Shown here in pieces: positions 1 through 5,793 of a stretch of 8,187 bases of DNA (its first letter is position 1; the number at the start of each line of letters is the position of its first letter). The DNA is taken from positions 1 through 8,187 of the forward strand of contig CAIWXY010000130.1 in the NCBI GenBank assembly GCA_903916775.1. Direction: 5' to 3'. Position numbers and translations under genes: made by a program. Source of the DNA: an uncultured Actinomycetes bacterium (GTDB lineage: Bacteria > Actinomycetota > Actinomycetes > Nanopelagicales > Nanopelagicaceae). The notes beneath the pieces are model-generated. The model saw nothing but the letters and a program-made list of their open reading frames with translations, had not been told where the DNA came from and made no database searches.

Positions 1-701
1 CGAAGACACCAACTAGCGCCAAGAGGCTAGCTGCGGTATCCATCGCCATACCGTGATCCATGGCAGCAGGAATGAAATGGGTGCCGATCAATCCGTTTGT
101 GGATAGGCCGCATACGAAAAATGAGCCAGCAATGAGCCAGAACTTCTTAACCTTCATCGCATCTCGTAGCGTTTCTATTGTTTCGCGCGCTGCGTTCTTG
201 CGCTTATGTGACGCGTAAACAAAATCTGCTGGCGCTCCATATGGCATGACCGCAATATCTTGCGGACTCTCCTTAAGGAATACGGCAATGACTGGAACCA
301 TTGCAAATGCTGCCAATCCCACAGTGATTGAGATTGACTTCCACCCATAGCGCATAGCTAGGTGGGAGAAGAGCGGCAAGGTGCCAAGGGCGATTGATGT
401 ATTGAGTCGACCAAGCACCTGCTCCAACAATAGTGAGAGCAAAAATAACTACTCGCCTAATTCCAAAGCGCTCCATGAGGGCGGCAGCAAAAGGCGCAGT
501 CAGACCGTAGACAAGTACATTGATACTTATGGCAGAACTAATTGATGCGCGGCTCCAACCAAAGTAATTCTGGAGAGGCACCATGAGCACGGTTGGAGCA
601 GCACGGAAACCCGAAGTAGAGACCAGGGTTAAGAAAGTTACGCCGGCAGCGATCCAAGCCGGATGGAGTTTCGTGCGCTGCTTTTTGCTTCTCGTGGTCA
701 C
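1..701 (-). pseudogene. MFS transporter, disrupted by internal deletion and frameshift; 3' end outside window
   Basis: The minus strand from a GTG at 701 encodes a typical MFS N-terminus: TM1 at about residues 15-33, TM2 at about 55-73, then the loop motif ALMERFGIRRVV and the first half of TM3, ending in IVGAGA. This frame then turns to nonsense (from about 413) and stops at 273. A second minus frame starting near 418 continues convincingly as MFS from about TM5 onward (LNTSIALGTLPLF, then YGWKSISITVGLAA, FLKESPQDIAVMPYG, a hydrophilic central loop, and FWLIAGSFFVCG for the next half) and is open to the window edge. Compared from memory with intact relatives, roughly 40-50 residues (end of TM3, TM4 and the following loop) are missing at the junction near 410-418, and the two parts are out of frame. 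So this is not a simple one-base error. The start has AGGA about eight bases upstream. It lies behind the terminator of the sugar operon and I see no clear promoter of its own. Substrate unknown. Confidence 0.78.
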
Positions 702-719
702 CTTCAGATCCTACTGAAG
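702..719 (-). promoter_or_regulatory. small hairpin covering the ribosome binding site of the MFS pseudogene
   Basis: CTTCAG (702-707) and CTGAAG (714-719) form a perfect six-base inverted repeat around a six-base loop. On the minus-strand RNA the AGGA Shine-Dalgarno lies in the loop and the right arm ends one base from the GTG start. It could dampen translation, but a six-base repeat is short and may be chance. Confidence 0.35.
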
Positions 720-735
720 TACCTTTGGCATGGCA

Positions 736-769
736 TAAAAATAGGGCCAGAGTGGACTCTGACCCTATT
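736..769 (-). terminator. Rho-independent terminator of the sugar ABC operon
   Basis: The arms 756-769 and 740-753 are complementary over 14 bases with a single G-U pair and a two-base centre, which would open to a larger loop in RNA. On the minus strand the stem begins AATAGGG and the right arm ends CCCTATT, running into TTT (bases 741-737 read TTTTT). It starts 16 bases after the permease stop, so it closes the binding protein-ATPase-permease operon. The T-tract is only on the minus-strand side, so it looks unidirectional. Confidence 0.88.
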
Positions 770-785
770 CCTACAATCGTGATGC

Positions 786-2021
786 CTAGCGAGTGGTGCC
801 ATTTCCGCGGCGAGCAACAGAGTCGATGGTTACAGCTGCAAGCAGAACAAGCGCGGTTGCGATGTACTGAGTAGCTGCTGACATACCGATCAATGCCATT
901 CCGTTGTAAATGGTTGCGATGATGACTCCACCGATTACGGCGTGGATCATCTTTCCGCGGCCACCGAAAAGGCTAGTTCCGCCGATAACAGCGGCTGCTA
1001 CTGCGTAGAGGACCAGTGTTCCGCCATCAATACCGTCAGAGATACCTCCGAGGCGTGAAGCGTAAAGAAGGCCAGCGATACCAGCTGTAAGTCCAGCAAG
1101 TGCGAACGCGAGCAAGCGATAGCGGTTGACGTTAACACCAGCGCGACGAACTGCTTCTGAGTTGCCACCAATTGCGTAGATGTAACGTCCAGCCTTGGTC
1201 TTGTTCAGAATGAAGCTACCTGCAAGCAAGATGAAGATATCGATTGGAATCGCAAAAGGCATACCGTGAAGCACGATAAATGTTGCGCGGTCTGTGTTGA
1301 AAATCAGGACCAATACGAGAGCTGCAATTACGAGTGAGCCGATCTTGAGAGCGACAATCGCCATTGGAGTTGACTCGAGGCCAGCTGCGCGACGCTTTGC
1401 TTGACCGCGAATCATGAAAATTGCGGCAAGTAGAACGGAACCAACTGAAACGATCCATGTCCACATTGGAGTGAGGTTTCCGTTAACGAGGTCAGCCAGA
1501 ACCTTCTCATGAAGTGAAACAACTCCGCCTGTTCCCTGGTGATCGATCAAGAAGATCAGTACGCCAGCCCAGCCAAGCTGTCCAGCAAGTGTTACAACGA
1601 AGGATGGTAGGCGCAGACGGATAACAAGTGTTCCGTGCAAAATACCGATAAGGGTTGTCACTGCTAGCGCCAGTGGGAGTACGACGAGTACAGGCCAGTG
1701 ATACTTGTTATCAACCAAAATCACGGCTGTTGATGCGCCGATACCAGCGACGAAGCCAATAGAAAGGTCGATCTCTCCTAGGAGCAGGAGCCAGATTTCG
1801 GCCATGCCGAGAAGAATAAATACTGTTGCTTGAATGAAGAGGTTGGTGACGTTTGCAGCAGAGAGAAATACGTGGCTGCGAATATCGAAGTAAGCAACGA
1901 GAGCTGCTAGACCAACAAGGATTGGAATGAGACCACTGTTGCCAGTGCGTAGGCGCTTAAACAAGTCCCCTACTGTGAAGCGAGGAGTCGCCTCTGTGGA
2001 GTCTGGTGAAGTTTTCGACAT
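786..2021 (-). CDS. xylH: sugar ABC transporter permease, XylH type
   Basis: Integral membrane permease of the BPD_transp_2 (RbsC/XylH/AraH) family, which forms the translocation path of ATP-driven sugar importers. The 411 residues match the longer XylH type (about 390-400) better than RbsC (about 320). After a soluble N-terminus (1-29) come many hydrophobic segments, for example 31-46, 64-81, 87-103, 109-128, 138-158, 188-204, 226-241, 258-272, 303-320, 337-348, 359-377 and 383-398. Family hallmarks are GEIDLSIG (82-89), YAIGGNSEAVRRAGV (282-296, the loop that contacts the ATPase) and GGTSLFGGRG (347-356). The ATG start has GAAAGG ten bases upstream. It is the last gene of the operon, 73 bases after the ATPase, and is followed directly by a strong terminator. 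The xylose assignment rests on family resemblance and on the neighbouring binding protein; other sugars remain possible. Confidence 0.9.
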   Translation of the reverse strand: MSKTSPDSTEATPRFTVGDLFKRLRTGNSGLIPILVGLAALVAYFDIRSHVFLSAANVTNLFIQATVFILLGMAEIWLLLLGEIDLSIGFVAGIGASTAVILVDNKYHWPVLVVLPLALAVTTLIGILHGTLVIRLRLPSFVVTLAGQLGWAGVLIFLIDHQGTGGVVSLHEKVLADLVNGNLTPMWTWIVSVGSVLLAAIFMIRGQAKRRAAGLESTPMAIVALKIGSLVIAALVLVLIFNTDRATFIVLHGMPFAIPIDIFILLAGSFILNKTKAGRYIYAIGGNSEAVRRAGVNVNRYRLLAFALAGLTAGIAGLLYASRLGGISDGIDGGTLVLYAVAAAVIGGTSLFGGRGKMIHAVIGGVIIATIYNGMALIGMSAATQYIATALVLLAAVTIDSVARRGNGTTR

Positions 2022-2030
2022 ATGTAAAAA

Positions 2031-2036
2031 CCTTTC
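2031..2036 (-). promoter_or_regulatory. ribosome binding site of the permease gene
   Basis: GAAAGG on the minus strand, nine bases before the ATG at 2021. The same GAAAGG hexamer precedes the binding-protein gene. It supports the chosen start. Confidence 0.7.
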
Positions 2037-2094
2037 AATAACTAATCAAGTGAAGAATCACGTTGTGGCTGCGAGGGTTCGCGCCGATCGGGAA

Positions 2095-2928
2095 TTAGTG
2101 AGACGAGGCGAGCGATGAAGGCGCGCCTTTGGACTCACCAGTTGTGATGAGCTCCACTGCAGAAGTGGTGTCGTACTGCGAAATGTCTCCACTGCTCACG
2201 AGTGTTCCAAGATGCATAACCGCAAGACGGTCAGCAACTTTAAAGACATCGGTGAGGTTGTGAGAAATCACGATCACAGCAATTCCGCGATCTGAAAGAT
2301 TCTTAATAAGTTCGAGAACTTGATGGGTCTGTGAAACACCCAATGCAGCAGTTGGTTCATCCATGATGACTAGCTGGGTATCGCGCATAACCGCACGTGC
2401 CACGGCCACAGCTTGACGCTGTCCACCTGAGAGAGATCCAACAAGCTGGCGTACTGACTTCACTGTCGATACAGAAAGGTCTTTGAGGACCTTCTTTGTA
2501 TTGAGCTCCATAGCGATCTCATCGAGTGTAATTCCGCGAGTCTCTTCGTGGCCTAGATACATATTTTGGACGATATCGAGGTTGTCGCAGAGCGCGAGAT
2601 CTTGGTACACAGTTGAGATTCCAAGAGCTGAGGCATCACCAGGGGTGTGCACTTTTACTTGCTCGCCATTCCAGAAAACGTCGCCAGCTGTTGGCGCCCA
2701 GATTCCTGAGATGGTCTTAATGAGGGTGGACTTACCGGCACCGTTATCGCCGATAAGCGCAGTGACCTTGCCTGCTGGGATATCGAGGTCAACATGCTTC
2801 AAAGCCTGCACAGCACCAAAGTGCTTTGCGATGCCACGCAGGCTGAGAAGATGTTCAGATTTTTTCGATGGCGCCACTCCCGAACCGTTTCCGGTTTGGG
2901 AGTTAGCTGATTCGGGAGTGGTAGTCAT
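2095..2928 (-). CDS. xylG: sugar ABC transporter ATP-binding protein, single-domain XylG/FrcA type
   Basis: Cytoplasmic ATPase that powers the importer. One complete nucleotide-binding domain is visible: Walker A GDNGAGKST (60-68), Q-loop Q109 in VYQD, signature LSGGQ (166-170), Walker B LVIMDEP (186-192) with catalytic E191, and the switch histidine H223 in VISHN. The C-terminal ITTGE (261-265) is like the MTTG or ITG ends of sugar ATPases. At 277 residues it is half the length of the tandem-domain XylG/RbsA/MglA proteins, so it must work as a homodimer, as in FrcA-type systems. Residues 1-24 are a polar Ser/Gly/Thr-rich extension ahead of the core. It starts 18 bases after the binding-protein stop; TAAAGG overlapping that stop is the nearest Shine-Dalgarno, with a long 15-base spacing, which suggests translational coupling. 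The symbol is given by position and partners, not by substrate proof. Confidence 0.9.
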   Translation of the reverse strand: MTTTPESANSQTGNGSGVAPSKKSEHLLSLRGIAKHFGAVQALKHVDLDIPAGKVTALIGDNGAGKSTLIKTISGIWAPTAGDVFWNGEQVKVHTPGDASALGISTVYQDLALCDNLDIVQNMYLGHEETRGITLDEIAMELNTKKVLKDLSVSTVKSVRQLVGSLSGGQRQAVAVARAVMRDTQLVIMDEPTAALGVSQTHQVLELIKNLSDRGIAVIVISHNLTDVFKVADRLAVMHLGTLVSSGDISQYDTTSAVELITTGESKGAPSSLASSH

Positions 2929-2943
2929 CTATTTATTCTATAG

Positions 2944-2949
2944 CCTTTA
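2944..2949 (-). promoter_or_regulatory. ribosome binding site overlapping the stop codon of the binding-protein gene
   Basis: TAAAGG on the minus strand includes the TAA stop of the upstream gene and lies 15 bases before the ATPase ATG at 2928, longer than the usual 5-10. No closer SD-like sequence exists in the AT-rich spacer, so initiation may rely on ribosomes arriving from the upstream gene. Confidence 0.5.
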
Positions 2950-4167
2950 CTTGATTCCGTATGTTGCACAATCAGCAGCGAATGTTGGCTGTGTTGAACC
3001 AGCAACTGAAGGAGCTGTTGAAGTACATAGCATCTTAGGATCGATAACCTTGTCAGCAACAACTGTTGCTTCAACCTTATCTGCAGTTACCCATGTAGCA
3101 GTCAAAAGTGCTGACTTAACAGGAGCGTTCTGTAGTGAATCGGTTGTTGTGCCGTTAACGATACCTGCTGGAGGTGTTTGACCAGCGTTTAGGTATACAG
3201 CCAAAGCAGCTGCAGCCTGTGCCTCAAGCCAGATTGGCTTGTAAACAGTTCCGCACTGGTAGCCAGAGATTACGTTCTGGAAACCTGTGAGTGATGCATC
3301 CTGACCTGTGAATGGGAATGTCTTAGGTGTAAGACCCTTGCCCTGGAGGTAAGTGATGATGCCTGCTGCGTTGTTGTCGTTAGGTGTTACAGCAGAGTTG
3401 ATTGATGGGTGTGCAGCGTATGCAGCTTCGAAATCGCTTGCAGCTGTTGCGCCATCCCATGTACCAGCGTTCTCAAGAACGGTCTGCTTGTCGCCTGACA
3501 ATGTTGTTGCAGCTGTGTTGAAACCAGCAGCTGAAAGAACAGCGTTGTAACCCTTTGCGAACAAAGTAGCGTTGTTATCTGTTGGTGAGCCGTAAGAGAT
3601 GTATGTAACTGGGCTCTTTACTCCCCAAGCAGCCTGGCAAGCAACTTCACCCTTACCGATAAGAGTTCCTACTGCTGTGTTATCGAATGAAACGTAGTAT
3701 GAACGTGCGCCACCAAGTGTTAGGCGGTCGTAGTCGATCACTGCAACGCCACGAGCCTTTGCGTAACCTTCAATAACTGCACCTGTTGTTGAATCGATTG
3801 GATCGATTACAAGAACCTTTGCACCCTTTGAGATGTCAGCTTGAGCATCTGTGAACATTGTTGTGTCTGAACCTTGTGCGTTCTGAACTGTGAACTTCTT
3901 GACGCCTGCAGCTGTGAAAGCCTTGGTCAAGTAAGGAGCATCGAACTCTGTGTAGCGAGCTGATGACTTTGTATCAGGAAGGATTACAGCGATGCTGCCC
4001 TTGCCTGCTGCTGCAACTGACTTAAGTGAAGCCATTGTTGAGAAGCTTGTGTTGAATGTTGCGTTTGAAACGGTTCCAGCAGCTGATGCCATTGTTGGCA
4101 TTGCTGTTGCTACAAGTGCGCTGATTGCAACAGCACCTGTGAGAACCTTCTTAGAAGTGAACTTCAT
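2947..4167 (-). CDS. xylF: xylose-type sugar ABC transporter substrate-binding protein, secreted
   Basis: Extracytoplasmic sugar-binding protein of the Peripla_BP_4/XylF family, 406 residues. The signal peptide is clear: basic MKFTSKK, a hydrophobic stretch (8-22) and a signal peptidase I site ASA (27-29). There is no lipobox cysteine. The mature part follows the XylF pattern: RYTEFDAPYL (71-80), a first-lobe segment KVLVIDPID (117-125), VIDYDRL (143-149), SYYVSFDN (156-163), SYGSPTDNNATLF (191-203), TPNDNNAAG (261-269), FTGQDASLTGFQ (286-297) and TVYKPIWLEA (307-316). Cysteines are C177, C305, C381 and C400; the last two flank a C-terminal tail and could pair. The ATG has GAAAGG seven bases upstream. 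Alanine and valine codons are strongly biased to GCA/GCT and GTT/GTA, unlike the permease-YHS gene, as expected for an abundant protein. First gene of the operon. Xylose is the likely ligand by similarity but not proven. Confidence 0.9.
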   Translation of the reverse strand: MKFTSKKVLTGAVAISALVATAMPTMASAAGTVSNATFNTSFSTMASLKSVAAAGKGSIAVILPDTKSSARYTEFDAPYLTKAFTAAGVKKFTVQNAQGSDTTMFTDAQADISKGAKVLVIDPIDSTTGAVIEGYAKARGVAVIDYDRLTLGGARSYYVSFDNTAVGTLIGKGEVACQAAWGVKSPVTYISYGSPTDNNATLFAKGYNAVLSAAGFNTAATTLSGDKQTVLENAGTWDGATAASDFEAAYAAHPSINSAVTPNDNNAAGIITYLQGKGLTPKTFPFTGQDASLTGFQNVISGYQCGTVYKPIWLEAQAAAALAVYLNAGQTPPAGIVNGTTTDSLQNAPVKSALLTATWVTADKVEATVVADKVIDPKMLCTSTAPSVAGSTQPTFAADCATYGIK

Positions 4168-4174
4168 TCATTGT

Positions 4175-4180
4175 CCTTTC
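4175..4180 (-). promoter_or_regulatory. ribosome binding site of the binding-protein gene
   Basis: GAAAGG on the minus strand with seven bases to the ATG at 4167: optimal spacing for a strongly translated gene. Confidence 0.75.
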
Positions 4181-4203
4181 AGAGGAACATGATTAGGTTT
4201 TCA

Positions 4204-4228
4204 TTTGCTTACAAACATTTGAAGCAAA
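4204..4228 (-). promoter_or_regulatory. leader hairpin 2 upstream of xylF
   Basis: TTTGCTT and AAGCAAA (plus-strand positions 4204-4210 and 4222-4228) are a perfect seven-base inverted repeat around an 11-base loop, 36 bases before the xylF start. It has no run of T after it on the minus strand, so it is not a terminator; it may stabilise the mRNA or be chance in AT-rich DNA. Confidence 0.4.
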
Positions 4229-4230
4229 AG

Positions 4231-4260
4231 CCCAAAAAAAGCCATGGGGATTTTCTTGGG
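4231..4260 (-). promoter_or_regulatory. leader hairpin 1 upstream of xylF
   Basis: On the minus strand CCCAAGAAAA (4260-4251) pairs with TTTTTTTGGG (4240-4231) over ten bases with one G-U pair and a ten-base loop. It immediately precedes hairpin 2. Together they form a structured 5' leader in the region of more than 150 bases between the predicted promoter and the xylF start. I do not recognise a known riboswitch. Confidence 0.4.
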
Positions 4261-4318
4261 TTGTGGCGTCAGCCTAGGGGGCGTCTAAGGGTAAAAAAAG
4301 GGAAATGTCCGTTTTGAG

Positions 4319-4344
4319 CGTAAACGTTATCGAAACGTTATAGC
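4319..4344. promoter_or_regulatory. tandem LacI-family-like operators upstream of xylF
   Basis: Two copies of AAACGTTAT (4322-4330 and 4333-4341) are exactly 11 bases apart, about one helical turn. The first sits in CGTAAACGTTATCG (4319-4332), which is nearly its own reverse complement around the central AACGTT, the usual form of LacI-family operators (CGnAAACGTTnnCG). The second overlaps the predicted -10 box. Known LacI-family regulators of sugar uptake bind such sites and release on sugar binding; repression of this operon is the inference. No regulator gene is in the window. Confidence 0.6.
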
Positions 4345-4365
4345 CTGGCCCTTCGGTCAATCCAG
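4337..4365 (-). promoter_or_regulatory. predicted sigma70-type promoter of the sugar ABC operon
   Basis: TATAAC (4342-4337 on the minus strand) matches the -10 consensus at five of six positions. A weak -35, CTGGAT (4365-4360), is at 17 bases; a better TTGACC (4360-4355) is only 12 bases away and so too close. It begins five bases beyond the ydeI stop and is overlapped by the operator repeats. Start of transcription would fall near 4330, giving a leader of about 160 bases. Confidence 0.45.
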
Positions 4366-4370
4366 GGGGA

Positions 4371-4961
4371 TTATTCGTTGAGGCCCTTACCCTTAAGAAT
4401 TGCTGGGAGCGCCTTTTCGATGCGAGAATCCACAGTTTTCTCTTGTTTCGCAGCCGTAAAGTGCAACACATAAGCACGACGACGACCCGGGGTAAGTTTG
4501 TTGAAAGCAGCCAAGAGACCAGGGTGTTTTTTGAGTTTTGCGACAATCTCTTGAGGAACCTCAAAATCTTGTGATTTTTTGACCAGTACCTGCACGCCGG
4601 ATTCCTCGATGTCAATCGCTTCATTCATATAGCTCTTGATGGTCTTTTTAAGCTTAATGATCTCCTCGAGCGATGTGAATCGAATCTGTCGCCCTGCTTG
4701 AACGTTTGCAGTCTGCTGAATCAAGATCCCTTGAGGATCTTTCATAAGCACGCCCTTCATGAACAAGACAGCGCAATACTCTTTAAATCCGTGAAGCAAG
4801 AAGACATTTGCATTATCTAAGGTGTAGCAAGGGTGCATCCATTTGAGATCTTCGGTGAGGTCTGTTGTTAGTGCTATGGCGCGTAGCTCTTCTAGCTCCA
4901 CACGCCAGCGCTTCTCATTTTTAAAAAATACATCTACGCGTTTATTTTTTACCGAAGCCAC
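4371..4961 (-). CDS. ydeI: YdeI family protein (DUF1801 plus OmdA-like C-terminus)
   Basis: A 196-residue soluble protein that closely resembles Bacillus YdeI. The N-terminal DUF1801 domain (about 20-115) shows DLTEDLKWMHPCYTL (34-48), LLHGFKEYCAVLFMKG (55-70), KDPQGILIQQT (74-84) and AGRQIRFTSLEEI (89-101). The C-terminal OmdA-type part (about 130-193) shows VPQEI, the LTPGRRRAYVLHF core and the SRIEKALPAILKGKG end. The biochemical role of the family is not established, so none is claimed here. The start is GTG with an ideal GGAGG six bases upstream. It follows the acetyltransferase by 17 bases and is the last gene of the minus-strand run starting at 6966. Both domains and the terminal motif are present, so it looks intact. 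Confidence 0.88.
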   Translation of the reverse strand: MASVKNKRVDVFFKNEKRWRVELEELRAIALTTDLTEDLKWMHPCYTLDNANVFLLHGFKEYCAVLFMKGVLMKDPQGILIQQTANVQAGRQIRFTSLEEIIKLKKTIKSYMNEAIDIEESGVQVLVKKSQDFEVPQEIVAKLKKHPGLLAAFNKLTPGRRRAYVLHFTAAKQEKTVDSRIEKALPAILKGKGLNE

Positions 4962-4978
4962 GGCAGTCCTCCAGCGCC

Positions 4979-5419
4979 CTAGAGAGTAATTCGGTACTGA
5001 ACTTTACCTGACTCATTCACATAACTGTCATAGAGCTTTCGAGCGGTTTCATTGGTGGAATCTGTATTCCAATAGAGCCGACTTGAGCCCGCAGCCACAG
5101 CAATTGCCTTAACCGCATCAATTAATGCACGGCCTAGTCCTAGCCCGCGTGATTCTGGTGCAACGAAGAGATCCTCTAGGTAGCAGTAATTCTTCGGTGC
5201 CCATGTGGAAGTTTGAAATGAGTAATGGGTGATGCCCAAGACCTTTCCTTCAGATTCGACAACGATGCCATAGGAGTTATATCCCTGATCTAGCAATCGC
5301 GACCAGGTCAGTTCGAACTGCTCCTCCGGTAGGTTCGCTTTATAAAACTCGATATAGCCACGCCAGAGCGTGAGCCACCGTTCTTTATCTTCAGGAGCAA
5401 GTGCGCGAGTTGTAATCAC
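4979..5419 (-). CDS. GNAT family N-acetyltransferase
   Basis: A complete 146-residue Gcn5-related acetyltransferase fold, which moves the acetyl group of acetyl-CoA to an amine. The N-terminal strand and helix ITTRALAPEDKERWLTLW are typical, strand 4 and motif A read YLEDLFVAPESRGLGLGRAL (80-99) with the CoA pyrophosphate loop RGLGLG (91-96), and motif B contains YWNTDSTNETARKLYDS (116-132) with the conserved tyrosine Y130. The substrate cannot be read from the sequence. The start is GTG; the only SD-like bases, AGAGG, touch the start codon, so initiation is probably weak or structure-dependent. The gene lies 42 bases after the small conserved protein and 17 bases before ydeI. Confidence 0.9.
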   Translation of the reverse strand: MITTRALAPEDKERWLTLWRGYIEFYKANLPEEQFELTWSRLLDQGYNSYGIVVESEGKVLGITHYSFQTSTWAPKNYCYLEDLFVAPESRGLGLGRALIDAVKAIAVAAGSSRLYWNTDSTNETARKLYDSYVNESGKVQYRITL

Positions 5420-5420
5420 C

Positions 5421-5457
5421 TCTGAAGAATAGCGATTATTCAGATTTTGGGTCTGAA
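5421..5457 (-). promoter_or_regulatory. alternative hairpins in front of the GNAT gene
   Basis: Three copies of one hexamer lie here: TCTGAA (5421-5426), TTCAGA (5439-5444) and TCTGAA (5452-5457). In the minus-strand RNA the middle copy can pair either with the upstream one (loop of seven) or with the downstream one (loop of 12), the latter ending one base from the GTG start. Mutually exclusive pairing could control translation of the acetyltransferase; no T-tract for a terminator is present. Confidence 0.4.
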
Positions 5458-5461
5458 CGCT

Positions 5462-5779
5462 CTACTTCTCCGACACGATCCAACGTTGAAACGGACCACT
5501 GGTAAATACATAGACCCTTGTCTTTCGACGACCATACACGGCAGCAAAATCCTTGCTTTTCAGTCTGCGCAAAGTCCCAAGCATGATGACACCTGGCATT
5601 CCGGTTCCAGGGGCACGAGCACCCGTCATGCCTTCCGATCGATTCCAAGGATTCTTCATCTCTTCCACCGATACGAGAGCGCTCTTTGGTGCTCTAGGCG
5701 AACCGTGAAAAGCACCGAGCTTCTCCCAAAAAGAGAGCTCTAGAACTAATTGATCTCCCACTTCTCGAACCTGCGCCAT
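5462..5779 (-). CDS. conserved actinobacterial hypothetical protein, C-terminus slightly short
   Basis: A 105-residue protein with no signal peptide or membrane segment. It matches a small conserved family I know from actinobacteria, with the pattern LVLELSFWEKLGAFHG (11-26), PKSALVSVEE (31-40), PW (44-45), ARAPGTGMPGVIMLGT (54-69), KDFAAVYGRR (76-85) and a final strand of the type PFQRWIVS (96-103). The function is unknown. Relatives, as I recall them, continue with a short DPE-containing segment after this strand; here TAG follows SEK at once, so the C-terminus is about ten residues short. Another minus frame over the next bases reads VERSDPKSE and then stops, so a late frameshift is possible. 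The ATG has AGGAG nine bases upstream, directly behind the stop of the permease-YHS gene (14-base gap), so the two are surely co-transcribed. Confidence 0.75.
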   Translation of the reverse strand: MAQVREVGDQLVLELSFWEKLGAFHGSPRAPKSALVSVEEMKNPWNRSEGMTGARAPGTGMPGVIMLGTLRRLKSKDFAAVYGRRKTRVYVFTSGPFQRWIVSEK

Positions 5780-5793
5780 ATCCCCGGTCTCCT

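Noticed and set aside
2483..3181. Plus-strand open frame of 232 codons across the ATPase and binding-protein genes
   Set aside because: It is antisense to two clearly conserved genes and has no domain pattern of its own; the biased codons of those genes leave the opposite strand open by chance.
4344..4366. CCTGG/CCAGG inverted repeat just after the ydeI stop, considered as a terminator
   Set aside because: The stem is only five bases with a 13-base interior and there is no T-tract on the minus strand; the stretch is better explained as the xylF promoter region.
4274..4624. Minus-strand open frame of 116 codons overlapping ydeI
   Set aside because: It is basic and low in complexity, shows no domain and lies in another frame of the well-recognised YdeI gene.
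5447..5743. Plus-strand open frame opposite the small conserved protein
   Set aside because: No recognisable motif or start signal, and the opposite strand carries a conserved family.
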